A program made the translations under genes and the position numbers. From Alopecurus myosuroides (taxonomy: Eukaryota > Streptophyta > Magnoliopsida > Poales > Poaceae), in contig CM054058.1 in NCBI GenBank assembly GCA_028641055.1, forward strand, positions 236,633,551 to 236,697,550: 64,000 nt of DNA, read 5' to 3'. The notes below the pieces were generated by a model. It was not told the DNA's origin and did no database searches. It worked only from the letters and a program-made list of their open reading frames with translations. Below, piece by piece: positions 45,681 to 55,824 of the stretch; within the stretch, counting starts at the first letter, position 1; each line of letters begins with the position of its first letter.

Positions 45681-47289
45681 TGATGTTTTTTGGTGATCAC
45701 ACATCCGTTGGGAAGCCCCAAGAGAAACTTATGATGTTGACAACAATGAGTTTTCCCCCAGTTAAGGAAGCAGGGTTATCAATCCAGTAGGACTTCAAAG
45801 TATCTCAGTAGGTTGCTTCTGGCAACGGATCCGTTTAACTTTGTTAACCAAGCATGGACCTGCACACAAACACAAACCCTCTCTTGCTCCCAACTTTCCA
45901 AGAAGGTTGTGAATCTTCCTGTCTTGCTAAAAACTAAAGAATTAATTGTATCGGGTGTTGGAGAGTATTAAATGAACATAGAACAACAAGAAAGTGATTA
46001 TGAAAGCAAGTAAAACAAGGTTGTAATCAATGAGGAAAACAGAACCGGGGGCCATAGTTTCACTAGTGGTGTCTCTCCTAAGAACAATAAACATGTTGGG
46101 TGAATAAATTACAACTGAGAAATTGACAAATCATTAACGTGTAATGATACTATTATGAAAAAGTATAGTTCACTGGTTCTAATATTGTAGGCATTACGTC
46201 AAGATAAATAGACCGCCATCCGACAACAACTATTACTAAAAGTCCACCTTAAGACATAAATCCATCAAATCTCGTTGGTATTAAGTTGCAGCAACAAAGT
46301 GATTGGTTGTGTGAAACATACAAATGCATTAAGAAAAATACGTAATGTAAGAAATAATCATCATACGTATACAAAAACACCGTTGTTTTCTCCCTAGTGG
46401 CAACAACACATCCTCCACCTTGCACATTTCTGTCACTCGAGCGCAAATGCAAAGGAGGCATAAACCCACTATCTAGCATATAAACCCTCTTTTGGAGGTG
46501 AATTTTTACAATAACTTGGCCAAGGCAATCATACACACTAGGGAGTGTTGCAAGACAAGATTAAAACTCTCTAAAGATATAAGTGAAGCAACTCAATATG
46601 GCATGAACAAAGTAATAATAATTTCATGGTTCATCGGATCCTAGCAAACACAACATGTAGCAATTACCTAACAGTGATCTTGATCATGTTAGGAATCTCA
46701 CAAGATCTATAAATAGTGGCACACGGAGGAGGTAACACCATCTAGCTACAGCTATGGACCCGTAGTCCCGGGATGAACTACTTGTGCATCTGTCTAGAGG
46801 CGATCATGGCGATGTAGAGGCCTCCGGTGAAGATGCCCCTCTCCGGCAGGGTGCCAAAGAAGGACTCCAGAAGCCCTAGATTGAACTTGTAGGTGATGAA
46901 ACCTCTGTATATGTTTCATGGAAAATTTCTCCGTTCCCGAAGTTTTTAGGGTAAAAGGCAATTTATAGGCGAAGAGGCACCACGAGACGGTGGCCAGGGC
47001 CATGGGATGACCCCTAGGTGCGGGTCAAGGGGGCGCGGCTCGTGGTCGCCTCGTGGGCCCCTGTCTCCCCTCTAGTTGTCCTTTGGGCTCCGTCTCCATT
47101 CCTGGTAAAAACTTATCTCCGTGAATTTTCAGGACTTTTGGCGAATATTTTCTTCCGAACTTTTCTAAAATATAAAAAAACAGAAAATAGAAACTGGCTC
47201 TAAGCATCTTGTTAATAGTTTAGTACATGAAATCATCCGAAAAACAAAGTAAAACATGTACAAAACGTGTAAGACATAAAGAAAACAAG
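45681..47289 (-). repeat. 5' LTR of the gypsy relic, truncated
   Basis: It begins TGATGTTTTTTGGTGATC at 45681 and matches 39172-40751. It stops at AAAGAAAACAAG (47289), where LINE sequence resumes. The terminal segment found at 40710-40751 is missing. Confidence 0.75.
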
Positions 47290-50200
47290 ATTCCATCTCA
47301 TCTAGTCGGTGAGGTTATAGAGGTGGGTATGGATGAGGCCGGGCTATGGTTTATCTATGACATGTATGCTTCTGGCCAGAAATCTAAATCCACTTTAAAT
47401 AAAAAAAAGTCAAAAGCCATGAAAAAATATGAAATTGTCTAAAGCACCAACTGTTTCTCGATGAATGGCATATTCATGAATAGAAGAGGTCTTCATGACT
47501 TGCCTAAACATTTAAATATTTCTCACTTCGTTCGGGATTATAAGTTGGATATTGTGGCTATTTCGAAAACGAGTAGATGGGAGTTTCCAATGAGTGTTCT
47601 AGACCGTTTGTCCAGTGGTCTTGATTTCACTTGGCATTCTCGTCCTCCTCTTAGTAGATCGGGTGGTATCTTACTCAACGTCAAATCCGACTCCCATGGA
47701 TGTGTTGGCATTCACGGATGGTGACTTTCATATTCAATTTCACATTTATAACAAATTTGATAAGTCTTATATGGATCTTCGTAGTTGTGTATGGTGCATC
47801 CCAAGAGGACCATAAGGTTGTGTTCCTTCATGAATTGGTTAATCTGGCTAAACATAATATGTACCCTATTCTAATAGGCGGGTATTTTAATATGTAAAAT
47901 TCTAACACGATAAAAGTAGGGACAGTTTGATAATCATTGGACTTTCTTATTCGTTGTTGTCATTGATAGTTTAGATTTAAGAAAGGTGCATACGAGAAGT
48001 TGGATCGTGTACTTATGGACGCTAATTGGGAGGATAAATATGAATTGGTAATAGTACTCGCTATGGAACGTATTGAGTCATTATCATACCATGCCCACAT
48101 CCTTTTTCTACTGCCACATCTAAATCACATGTACAACCTTGATTCAAATTTGAGTTGAGATGGCTATTGCGAGATGGTTTTGATGGTCTGGTTAAAAAAG
48201 GTTTGGTCGAGACCGGTTGTGGGTGATTCTCCTATTCGAAGACGGAACAATAAAATGCTTAATTTGCGTAAGTATCTTCGAGGATGGGCTCATCACACAC
48301 TCAAAAAGGAAAAGGCTCTCATGTCATCCATTATTGACCAACTCAAAAAAATTGCAGAAGCGAGTGATTTATCAGCTCAGGAGACTGAACTAAAAATTCA
48401 ATCAAATGATTCGATAAATTGCACGTCTTCTGCGTGTAGATGAACTCAAGTGATACCAAAGATCTAAGGCCCAATTTATTTTTAAAGGGACTCGAATACG
48501 AGATATTTTCATAATGTTGCTAATGGCGGACATAGGAAGAAAAATATCCATTCTCTTAACCAGGATGGGGGCCTGATCGAAGGACAATATTAGCTCAAGG
48601 GGTATTATTATGAAGTACTCTAAAGGTCTGTTTGGGGCTCCGAATGAAGGGAGACTTTCTCTTGATGATTCGTGAACTGATGATATTCCCCAAATGTCCA
48701 TAAGGAAAACACCTTGCTTACCGCTCCTTTCACAAAGGATGAGATCAGAAAGGCAATTTTTCAAATGGAACATGATAAGGCACTAGGTCGGATGGTTGTC
48801 CTGCTGAGTTCTATAAGCACTTTTAGGATGTCATTAAGCCTGATCTTCTAGACTTATTTGGATGCTTACATTCCGGACAACTAGATTTGTTTCGTCTTAA
48901 CTTTGGGGAAATCGTTTTGTTACCAAAATTCTGGAGGCATGAAGGATACAACGGTACCATCCCATCTGCCTGTGTAATGTTAGTTTCAAAATATTTATGA
49001 AAGTTGCAACCATTCGGTTAAATTCAGTGGCTGGCCATATGGTTAAACCTACACAAATTGTATTTATGCAAGGTAGGAATATCCGAGACGGGGTTGTCAT
49101 TCTTCACGAAACCGTTCATGAGATGCATTGTAAAAAAAACGTAATGAAGTAATCTTCAAAATTGATTTCAAAAAGCTTATCATAAAGTTAATTGGTTGTT
49201 TCTCTAAAAGACTCTGAGAATAAAAGTGTTCTCGAAAGAGTGGTGTATTTTGATCCACAATTTTGTAATTGGGGTAGTGTGACTGTTAAAGTCAATAATG
49301 ACGTTGGCCCCTACTTTCAAACAAAAAAGATTACGGCAAGGTGATCGTCTATCATCCATACTAGTTAATATAGTGACATATATGTTAGCGGTCATGATTG
49401 AACGACCCAAAGAAGATGACCAAATTGAGGGGTAGTTCCACGCCTTATGGATGAGGTACTATCTATCCATAATGTGTTTACATACCTTTCTTTTTATGGA
49501 ACACGATCTAGATAAAGCGGCGAATCTGAAACCGGCGTTTGAGCAGTTATCTGGGATATAGATTAATTTTCATAAGAGCAAATTGTTTTGCTTCAAGGAG
49601 GCCTAGGACGCGGCTTCTCACTATGCCGAATTATGTGTTTGTGAGCAAGATCAATTCCCTATTAGATATTTGGGTTACCCATACATGGGATATTTACTAA
49701 TGCAGAATGGAAACATGTCGATAAATATCTACAAGCAAGGCTAAGTAGGTGGGAACGAAAGAAATTATCCCTGTGCGAGCGATTTTCTCATAAATTCGGT
49801 GCTAACAAATATGGTACTCTACATGTCATCCTTATTTCAGCTTTTTAAAATGATCTTGTAAAGATTGGATTATTTTCGATCAATATTCTTTTGCTAAGGA
49901 GAAAGGAAGAAAAAGAAATATCGATTGGATAAATAGAACTTGTTTTGTCGACCAAAAGATCAGGGAGGATTGGGCATTTATGACCTTTAAGTTAAAAATT
50001 CATATCTCCTTAGCAAGTGGCTATTTAAGCTGCTTACAGATGATGTATTTGGCAAACACTACTTAAACGAAAATACGTTGGCACAAAGACGTTATCACGG
50101 GTCTATTGAAAACATGAGGATTCTGACTTTTGAGATGGCCTAATAACGACTAAAAAACATTGCTTTCGCTTTAGCGTATTTAATATTAAGTATGGATTGG

Positions 50201-51131
50201 AGATAAGATTTTCGGAGGACAAATGGTTAGGTAATACCACGCTTCGAGAACAGTATCCGGTCCTATACAATGTTGTCTGTTATAAAGGGGATATCATAGC
50301 CATGGTTATGCAGTCATCACCTCTAAATGTGACGTTCAGACGAGATTTAACCGGTCTGAGACTTGCGTCTTAGAATGCCTTGTTAGTTAACGCAAGGCTC
50401 AATGAGTTGCGCTGGAATTTATGTGAAAATGGAAATTTGTCGGTAGACTCCACGTATAGAGATTTGGTCCATTCCAAAATACTAGTCGGTAATAATAATA
50501 AAATGGCAATAAAGATATCACTACAACTGAAAATGTATTTGTGGTATATTCATAAGGGTGTCATTTTATATTCGTACAAAGTGTATGTTTTTGCCTACAA
50601 GATGAGACAATAAAGCACTAATTTTTCGAGCGAGAGTTTTCACGTTCTATTTTGTCAGCTCTCCAGATAAGTTCTATCTTGATCCACTCACATCAGTTGC
50701 AAATATTTTTGCCAACCGGCTATGTGGGATTGTCCACAAGTTTAGAACTATTATTATTAGGATGAGAGCGGTAGCTGTTATATGGTCGTTATGGCTACAT
50801 AGAAATTATAACATTTTCAACGATAAATTTTTTTTAGTTTGCATGTACTCGATCAGTGCATAGATATTCTCCTTTCGTGATCCATATTACAACGGGTGGA
50901 ATAGCGGAAAAAAATTACGAAGGCGTGTGCACGCACCAAAGAATCGTGACGAGTTATATTTTTATCCAACATGTATGGCCGCTTGATTTTTACGTCTACA
51001 CCTACTGATTGTAATTTGTCAGTTGCTACCTTTTAAACTATTCGGTTAACGGTCGTGTGCATCTTAGTCATTCAGGGACCAAGTTTTTAATGTTTAAACC
51101 TTTTAAATAATAAAGCATTTTTTCTAAAAAA

Positions 51132-51594
51132 GGCTTCAACCAAAAGTGCTCTCGTCTTGTAAAAAAAACGCTCAAATGAACGACGACGAAGCTGTTCAAC
51201 ATTTTTCATACAGTACTACTACTCCGCAACGCGAAGTGTGCTTGGGTGGAGGGAAGGGAGAAACGGCATGTAGATCGGCCCCCTTTCAGCGGCACCCGAT
51301 CCCAACGGAAGCGGCGTATCCCGAATCGTCGCGCTGGACGAACAGGGGAAACTGGGGCGGATCAGCCACCAACCCGACATAAATCCACGCACACGTCGTG
51401 GTCGCCGGGGATGTACCACCACCGATTCGAGGCGAGCATGGTGGTGTCGTGGAGGTATCCCTGTAGCGCCTCGCCACTCCACCTCTGCCCTCATCTGTCG
51501 CCCTATGACCTGTCTAGCTACTTCGCCTATATCCATCTTTCCCACCCGCAACTGCATTTTCCAGTCCACATTTAATCTCCCCCTCCTTCGCCAC
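51132..51594. other. Unique-looking sequence between LINE and duplication
   Basis: It is open on both strands for over 100 codons (51246-51575 plus, 51219-51608 minus) with no motif that I recognise. It could be a decayed gene fragment. Support is too weak to call one. Confidence 0.35.
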
Positions 51595-51821
51595 CAGCCC
51601 GCCATCAATTAGGTTTAGTTTAGTTACTGACGCCACGGCAGCAGTGGTGCAATTTTAGTACTCCTCCAGGACCTGCTCCCGTGTCAGATCAAGTGAAAAG
51701 CATCTCTTGTTAGTACCAAGTACTACTACTAGGTTAGTAGCTAGTACTGCTTCTGAACTTACTGGTAGGTGGTAGTACAAATTAATACTACTGCAGATCG
51801 GTTTAATCCTCTCTTCTGTAA

Positions 51822-52871
51822 GAGCAAGTCTAACAGGCCCCGTATCACGCGAGCGCCCCGTAAAATTCCGGCGGCATACGGGGCGCGTGCCAAAACGGTC
51901 GTCTAGCAGGCCCCGTATGCCGCCTGGCCCGTAACAAAATTTTACGGGGCCTGCTCCACCGCCCCCTCCGCCCCGTACATATAGAGGGTGAGGGTTGGGG
52001 TGGGGGTCCAACCCCCCACCCGCAACCCTATCTCCGTCGCGCGCCGCCGCCGCATTCGCAGCTCCGGCGAGAAATTACTCACGCGCCGCCGCCGCATTCG
52101 AAGCTCCTCCACCACGATGAGCTCCCCCGACGCCTCAGGCTCCTCCACCGCCCGCTCCAAGCGCCGCCGCGAGCCGGAGACGCTCGAGGAGGCGTGGCGG
52201 CTCCACTGCAAACACTCCGTTGCAAGGGGCCGCCGCAGCGTCTGAAAGTACGTGGCGTGGCCGCAGGCCATGCCGGACACGCTGAAGGACTACGCCCCGA
52301 GAGGGAGATACTACAGCGTCGACCCGCCGCCGCGGCCGATGTGCGGCCGCAAATTCGAGAAATGGCTCGCGGAGAGGGAGCTGCTGCAGCAGTGCAAGCG
52401 CGGCGGCGACGGCGCTAGCGGCAGCGGAGGAGGAAGCGCGGCGACAGCGCAGGAGGAGGCCTTACCGGCGACAGAGGAGGAGGAGGAGGCCGCCTTCGCG
52501 GCGGCGCTCGAGCTTTCGAAGCAGGAAGCAGAGGCGCGGGCGCGGGCGGAAGCGGAGGAGGAGGCGAAGGCCGTCGCCGACGTCGAGGCCTTCAAGGCGA
52601 TGGAGGCTTCCGGCCCCGTCGTCTTCCTCGACTAGATTTAGGTTAGATTTCATGTTCGAGCAGTTCTTGTACCAATGGTGATCTGAGAAATGAATGAAAT
52701 CGAGTTTTATCTTCTCTCCCGCGTAGTTCGAATTTAAACATACGGGGCGGATATAGGGGGACTGCTAGACGAACTTGAAAAACTGAGCACGGATTTTCCT
52801 AAATTTCCTATACAGGGCCCTCTACACGCGATTTAGAGGGCGAAAGTTTACGGGTCCTGTTAGACATGCTC
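51822..52871. mobile_element. Harbinger-like non-autonomous element carrying an ORF
   Basis: The ends GAGCAAGTCTAACAGGCCCCGTA and TACGGGTCCTGTTAGACATGCTC (the latter is TTACGGGTCC... with an added T) are inverted repeats. The flanks TAA (51819-51821 and 52872-52874) are the 3-bp duplication of PIF/Harbinger elements. The 1050-bp body is GC-rich and lacks a DDE transposase. The duplicated locus at 53871-54118 shows the uninterrupted target with a single TAA at about 54075-54077. Confidence 0.85.
52117..52635 (+). CDS. Hypothetical ORF inside the Harbinger-like element
   Basis: A frame from the ATG at 52117 runs as a basic segment (SKRRREPETLEEAWRLH) and stops at 52243-52245. A second frame from 52252 to 52635 begins MAWPQAMPDTLKDYAPRG, contains CGRKFEKWLAE, and ends in an Ala/Glu-rich coiled-coil-like stretch to VVFLD. 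It may once have been one protein with a break between the parts. No catalytic motif is visible. Such acidic and Ala-rich ORFs recur in grass Harbinger-type derivatives, but I do not know a function. It is probably not a host gene. Confidence 0.35.
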
Positions 52872-52920
52872 TAAGGTGGTGGTGCTTGCTTACTGCGGTG
52901 CCGAGCGGTAGCGCAGCTTC

Positions 52921-53870
52921 GATCTGGGCCACACAGCATCTCTAGCAGAACACAACAGACAACACGATGATCCAAAACCCCGAAAACTTGTTTTCGGTTT
53001 CCCAAATCTATTTTTCCAGTTCGCTAAGTCGTCAAGCAGATCAGTTACGAAAAAGAAAAATACAGTGTTCATGCTAGAAATGCTTAACCGGCGACCACAC
53101 ATTCATCATACAAGTAGCAAGCAAAGTTGTTTACAAATCATAGCAAACAGGGCAAACAAAGTTCATAGCTGGTAAAAGCCTAGATGTAGATTCTGCCGCT
53201 GCACTAGTTTTCGTTTCGGTGTGGGGGGTCGAGCATGAACTTGTGCTGGCGCCGCTCCCCCCTCTACCGCTGCTAAACATTTCAACGCGTGCTCGGAGCT
53301 CAACTTGAGGCCGTAGCGGAGCTACTCGGCATTGTACATTTGCCTGAATTCGGCGCCTTGCCTCTATCGGGACTCCGTGCGAGCGGCGATTTCAGTCGAA
53401 CGCGCTCCACGAGCTCGGCCTCGTCCATGATGGTGGCAAGCTCGCCTTCGTCATTGGTGGTGAACTTTCACAATTTGCACTCGGAGATTTCGATGCCCTA
53501 GTCGCTATCCGAGTAGTTGGAGAATACCAGAGCCGATAGCTCTGGCCTTCCGTCGCATCGTCCGGAGGAGGCGCACCTCCGAAGCCGCCTCTTAGGCTAG
53601 CACCGTCCAGAGGAGGCGCACCTCCGTAGCTAGCACCACCGGAGGAGGCGCACCACTGAAGCAATGGTCCATTTGGCGGTAGAGTCCCAAGCAACTGCTC
53701 ATCGGAGCTAGCTAACCCTAACGTCAGTGGAGAATAAATCACGGCGAAGAAATAGTAGGGGCGAACATAAATATCCCTCAAAACCGATGATATAGTGCGG
53801 GAGGTGCCCCGGATAAATGATTTCGGGTCCGGCCGATATGGTGTGCTTGTTACGGCGCCTAAACCGCATA
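52921..53870 (-). other. Probable decayed non-autonomous DNA element
   Basis: The left part contains GCATCTCTAGCAGAACA (about 52937), like Harbinger-type ends, but no matching right end is present. The tandem GAGGAGGCGCACC unit recurs at about 53570, 53613 and 53642. A 173-codon minus frame (53392-53913) reads through this and into the duplicated flank. It has no recognised domain. Confidence 0.35.
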
Positions 53871-54118
53871 TCAGCCCGCCGTCAATTAGGTTTAGCTCAG
53901 TTACCGGCACCACGGCAAGAGGAGTGCACTTTTAGTAAGGGGAATCCACGACCTGCTCCGGTGTCACATCAGGTGAAAAGCCCTTTTTGTACCAAGTACC
54001 GGTGCTGCTTCTGAGCTTACTAGGTGGTAGTACTCCGTACAAATTAGTGCAGATCAGTTTAATCCTCTGCTCTATAAGGTAGTGGTGTTTACTGCCGTGC
54101 CGAGCGATAGCACAGCTC
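53871..54118. repeat. Tandem duplication, copy B (empty site)
   Basis: It aligns with 51595-51821 joined to 52872-52920 with moderate divergence and a few indels. At the insertion point it has a single TAA (CTCTATAAGGTAGTGG). It is therefore the pre-insertion form of the locus. Confidence 0.75.
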
Positions 54119-54211
54119 CAGCTTCAGCTTCAGTTTGGGGCAGAGATGCGCATATGCCTGTTTCGCCGTCTAAGCTAAAATACCAAAGTGCTCATACAAA
54201 CTAGCTCTGTA

Positions 54212-55110
54212 CCTTTATTTATTTTCTGAAACAAGACAAAAGATTAATCATTTTATTAATTAAGAAGAAGGTTTTAGAAGTTGTTGTTGCATAGGACACG
54301 CCCTAAAACTTCAAAAGGGAGTCTCACTCTCCCGGCATTACATAGCTCAAGAATTTTGCCCCGGCCAAAGTCGAAGCCCTTGCCTCACTTTTATTACGCG
54401 GGATCGCCACAAAGTCCGGCGATGCAACGTGACTAAAGATTTTAGGGTTGTGCTCCTTCTAAACCTCCCAAGAGATAAGCATCATAAGGGAGGACAGTGC
54501 TTTTCTACCCACACCATGGTTGACGACGAGGTTAGACCACCATTCTCCCACATTCTCCTCATTCGCTCACATCGCCAGAAGGACATCAATGACACCATAC
54601 CAAGCAAGCACAGCACTTCCTTCCAAATGCGTGTGGTGAATCTACATTTAAAGAGTAAGTGGTCCGCCAATTCTTACACTTGGTTGCATAGAGAGTAATT
54701 GCCACAATTAGGTCATCCCCCACGATGGAGACGATCCACCGTTCATGACCTATTTTCCATGGAAAGCCAAGTGAAAAAAATTGCATTTTGAAGCTACCCA
54801 AGGCTTCCAAGCCGTGGTATTGAGAGAGGTGGAGGTGATACCCTCAAATTGCATCGTGTATGCCGACTTGACGGAGTAGCACCCATCGCTAGTGAGCTCT
54901 CAACGGATTGTATCGAGGGCTTCATAAGATAAAGCCACATCGGATAGGGCCTCTCAAAGGGTAACAAATTGGTAAATATGATCAATGTCGACCGTTTGTT
55001 GAATGTTGAGGTTGTTTACCCATAAGTTGTTGTGAAGAGTCCCTTTAACCATAACCAAGCGGATGTCAATTTCTCAGGGCGTGAAATGCCAATCCAAGTC
55101 TCCGTACCTT
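54212..55110 (-). mobile_element. LINE 3' fragment
   Basis: The minus-strand frame 54482-54670 begins ADHLLFKCRFTTRIWKEVL, the zinc-binding zf-RVT region found at the C-terminus of plant LINE ORF2. After it, the minus strand reads through a tail that ends in AATAAAATGATTAATC-like sequence near 54240. Farther upstream (54586-54985) the frames are broken. It is a 5'-truncated, degenerate copy, unrelated in position to the LINE at 37870-51131. Confidence 0.7.
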
Positions 55111-55824
55111 ATTAGTAGCCTAATGAAGGTATGAGCATTCTACCACTCTAGTACTGTGCGTCTTCATTGTCTGCATCTGTAAGACTGTGGCTGCTTGTAA
55201 GGTTAAGTACTGAACGGTACTACAATCATTAAGGAGCAAACGTATAGGGTTAACAAGAAGCGATGCAAAGTGGAAAAAGTATACGCTATATACATTATCC
55301 ACCAATATTTGACTTAAAATGGCTCCATGCGCGCATATATATATTCTTCACCGGCCAACCGCACGTACAATGAAGCGGAGCTGACTTCTGAAGCTCTGAG
55401 CATGAGGGTAACTTTGCAGTCAAATCCAACGGCAGCTCTCAGACAAATCCCCTTCACCACTGCAGCGGCCTGGGCCTGACACGGTGGCCCTTGAGGCGAT
55501 CGAGTCAAACAAAACTCGCGCCGCATTAACCGTTTAACTGCCGGTCGAACCCCCTCGACCCTGCTCTGCTCTGCTGCCATGCCGATCACCTCCTCGGCCA
55601 CGGCCCACGGCTACCTACGCGCCGCAACGTCCCACAGCTAAAATGGTGGCAACTTACAACCACTGCAACGAGTGTCCAAGCGAGTCTTTAAAGCCCTACC
55701 TTCCCACACACACAGGCACAGCGCAGATTTCGATCTTCTCCGGTACTCCCAGTCCCTCCGAACTAGACAGTGGTCTCCACGCGGCTAGCGCAAGCTCGAT
55801 CAGCCGTGGAGGGAGAAGGAGGCG
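55111..55824 (+). promoter_or_regulatory. Upstream region and leader of the ABC transporter gene
   Basis: No gene seen. The stretch from about 55620 is probably promoter-proximal and leader sequence. No convincing TATA box at a fixed distance was found. The minus frame at 55314-55601 is open but has no known domain. Confidence 0.4.

Larger units (their letters stand above)
39172..47289 (-). mobile_element. Minus-strand gypsy-type LTR relic (gag and protease only)
   Basis: The LTRs are at 39172-40751 and 45681-47289. On the minus strand a perfect tRNA-Asp primer site lies at 45671-45651, and a polypurine tract (complement of GCATCCCCAAGG) lies at 40752-40763. Gag and aspartic protease remnants lie at 43458-45504. 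No RT, RNase H or integrase can be seen between 40764 and 43400, which is AT-rich and non-coding. The right LTR lacks about 42 bases that are present at the left LTR's corresponding end, so no target duplication remains and part of the junction has been deleted. It interrupts the LINE ORF1. Confidence 0.82.
37870..51131 (+). mobile_element. Degenerate LINE, split by a gypsy relic
   Basis: The left part (37870-39171) carries ORF1 remnants, and the right part (47290-51131) carries the end of ORF1 and then ORF2. ORF2 remnants include an endonuclease start (IFMNRRGLHDL, then a KLDIVAISKT-like stretch) at about 47467-47580. RT-like pieces occur at about 48895-49440 (LNFGEIVLLPK, MLAVMIERPKEDDQIEG) and near 49920-50640, broken by many stops and shifts. 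The 3' end is AATAAAGCATTTTTTCTAAAAAA near 51107-51131. Plant LINEs copy themselves by target-primed reverse transcription; this copy is long dead and 5'-truncated. Confidence 0.8.
51595..52920. repeat. Tandem duplication, copy A (with insertion)
   Basis: 51595-51821 plus 52872-52920 align with 53871-54118, starting CAGCCCGCC(A/G)TCAATTAGG and ending in the GGTGCCGAGCG/CCGTGCCGAGCG block. Copy A is interrupted by the element at 51822-52871. Confidence 0.75.

Noticed and set aside
53392..53913. A 173-codon minus-strand frame
   Set aside because: It runs through a tandem 13-bp repeat and across the edge of the duplicated segment, so it is unlikely to be a real gene.
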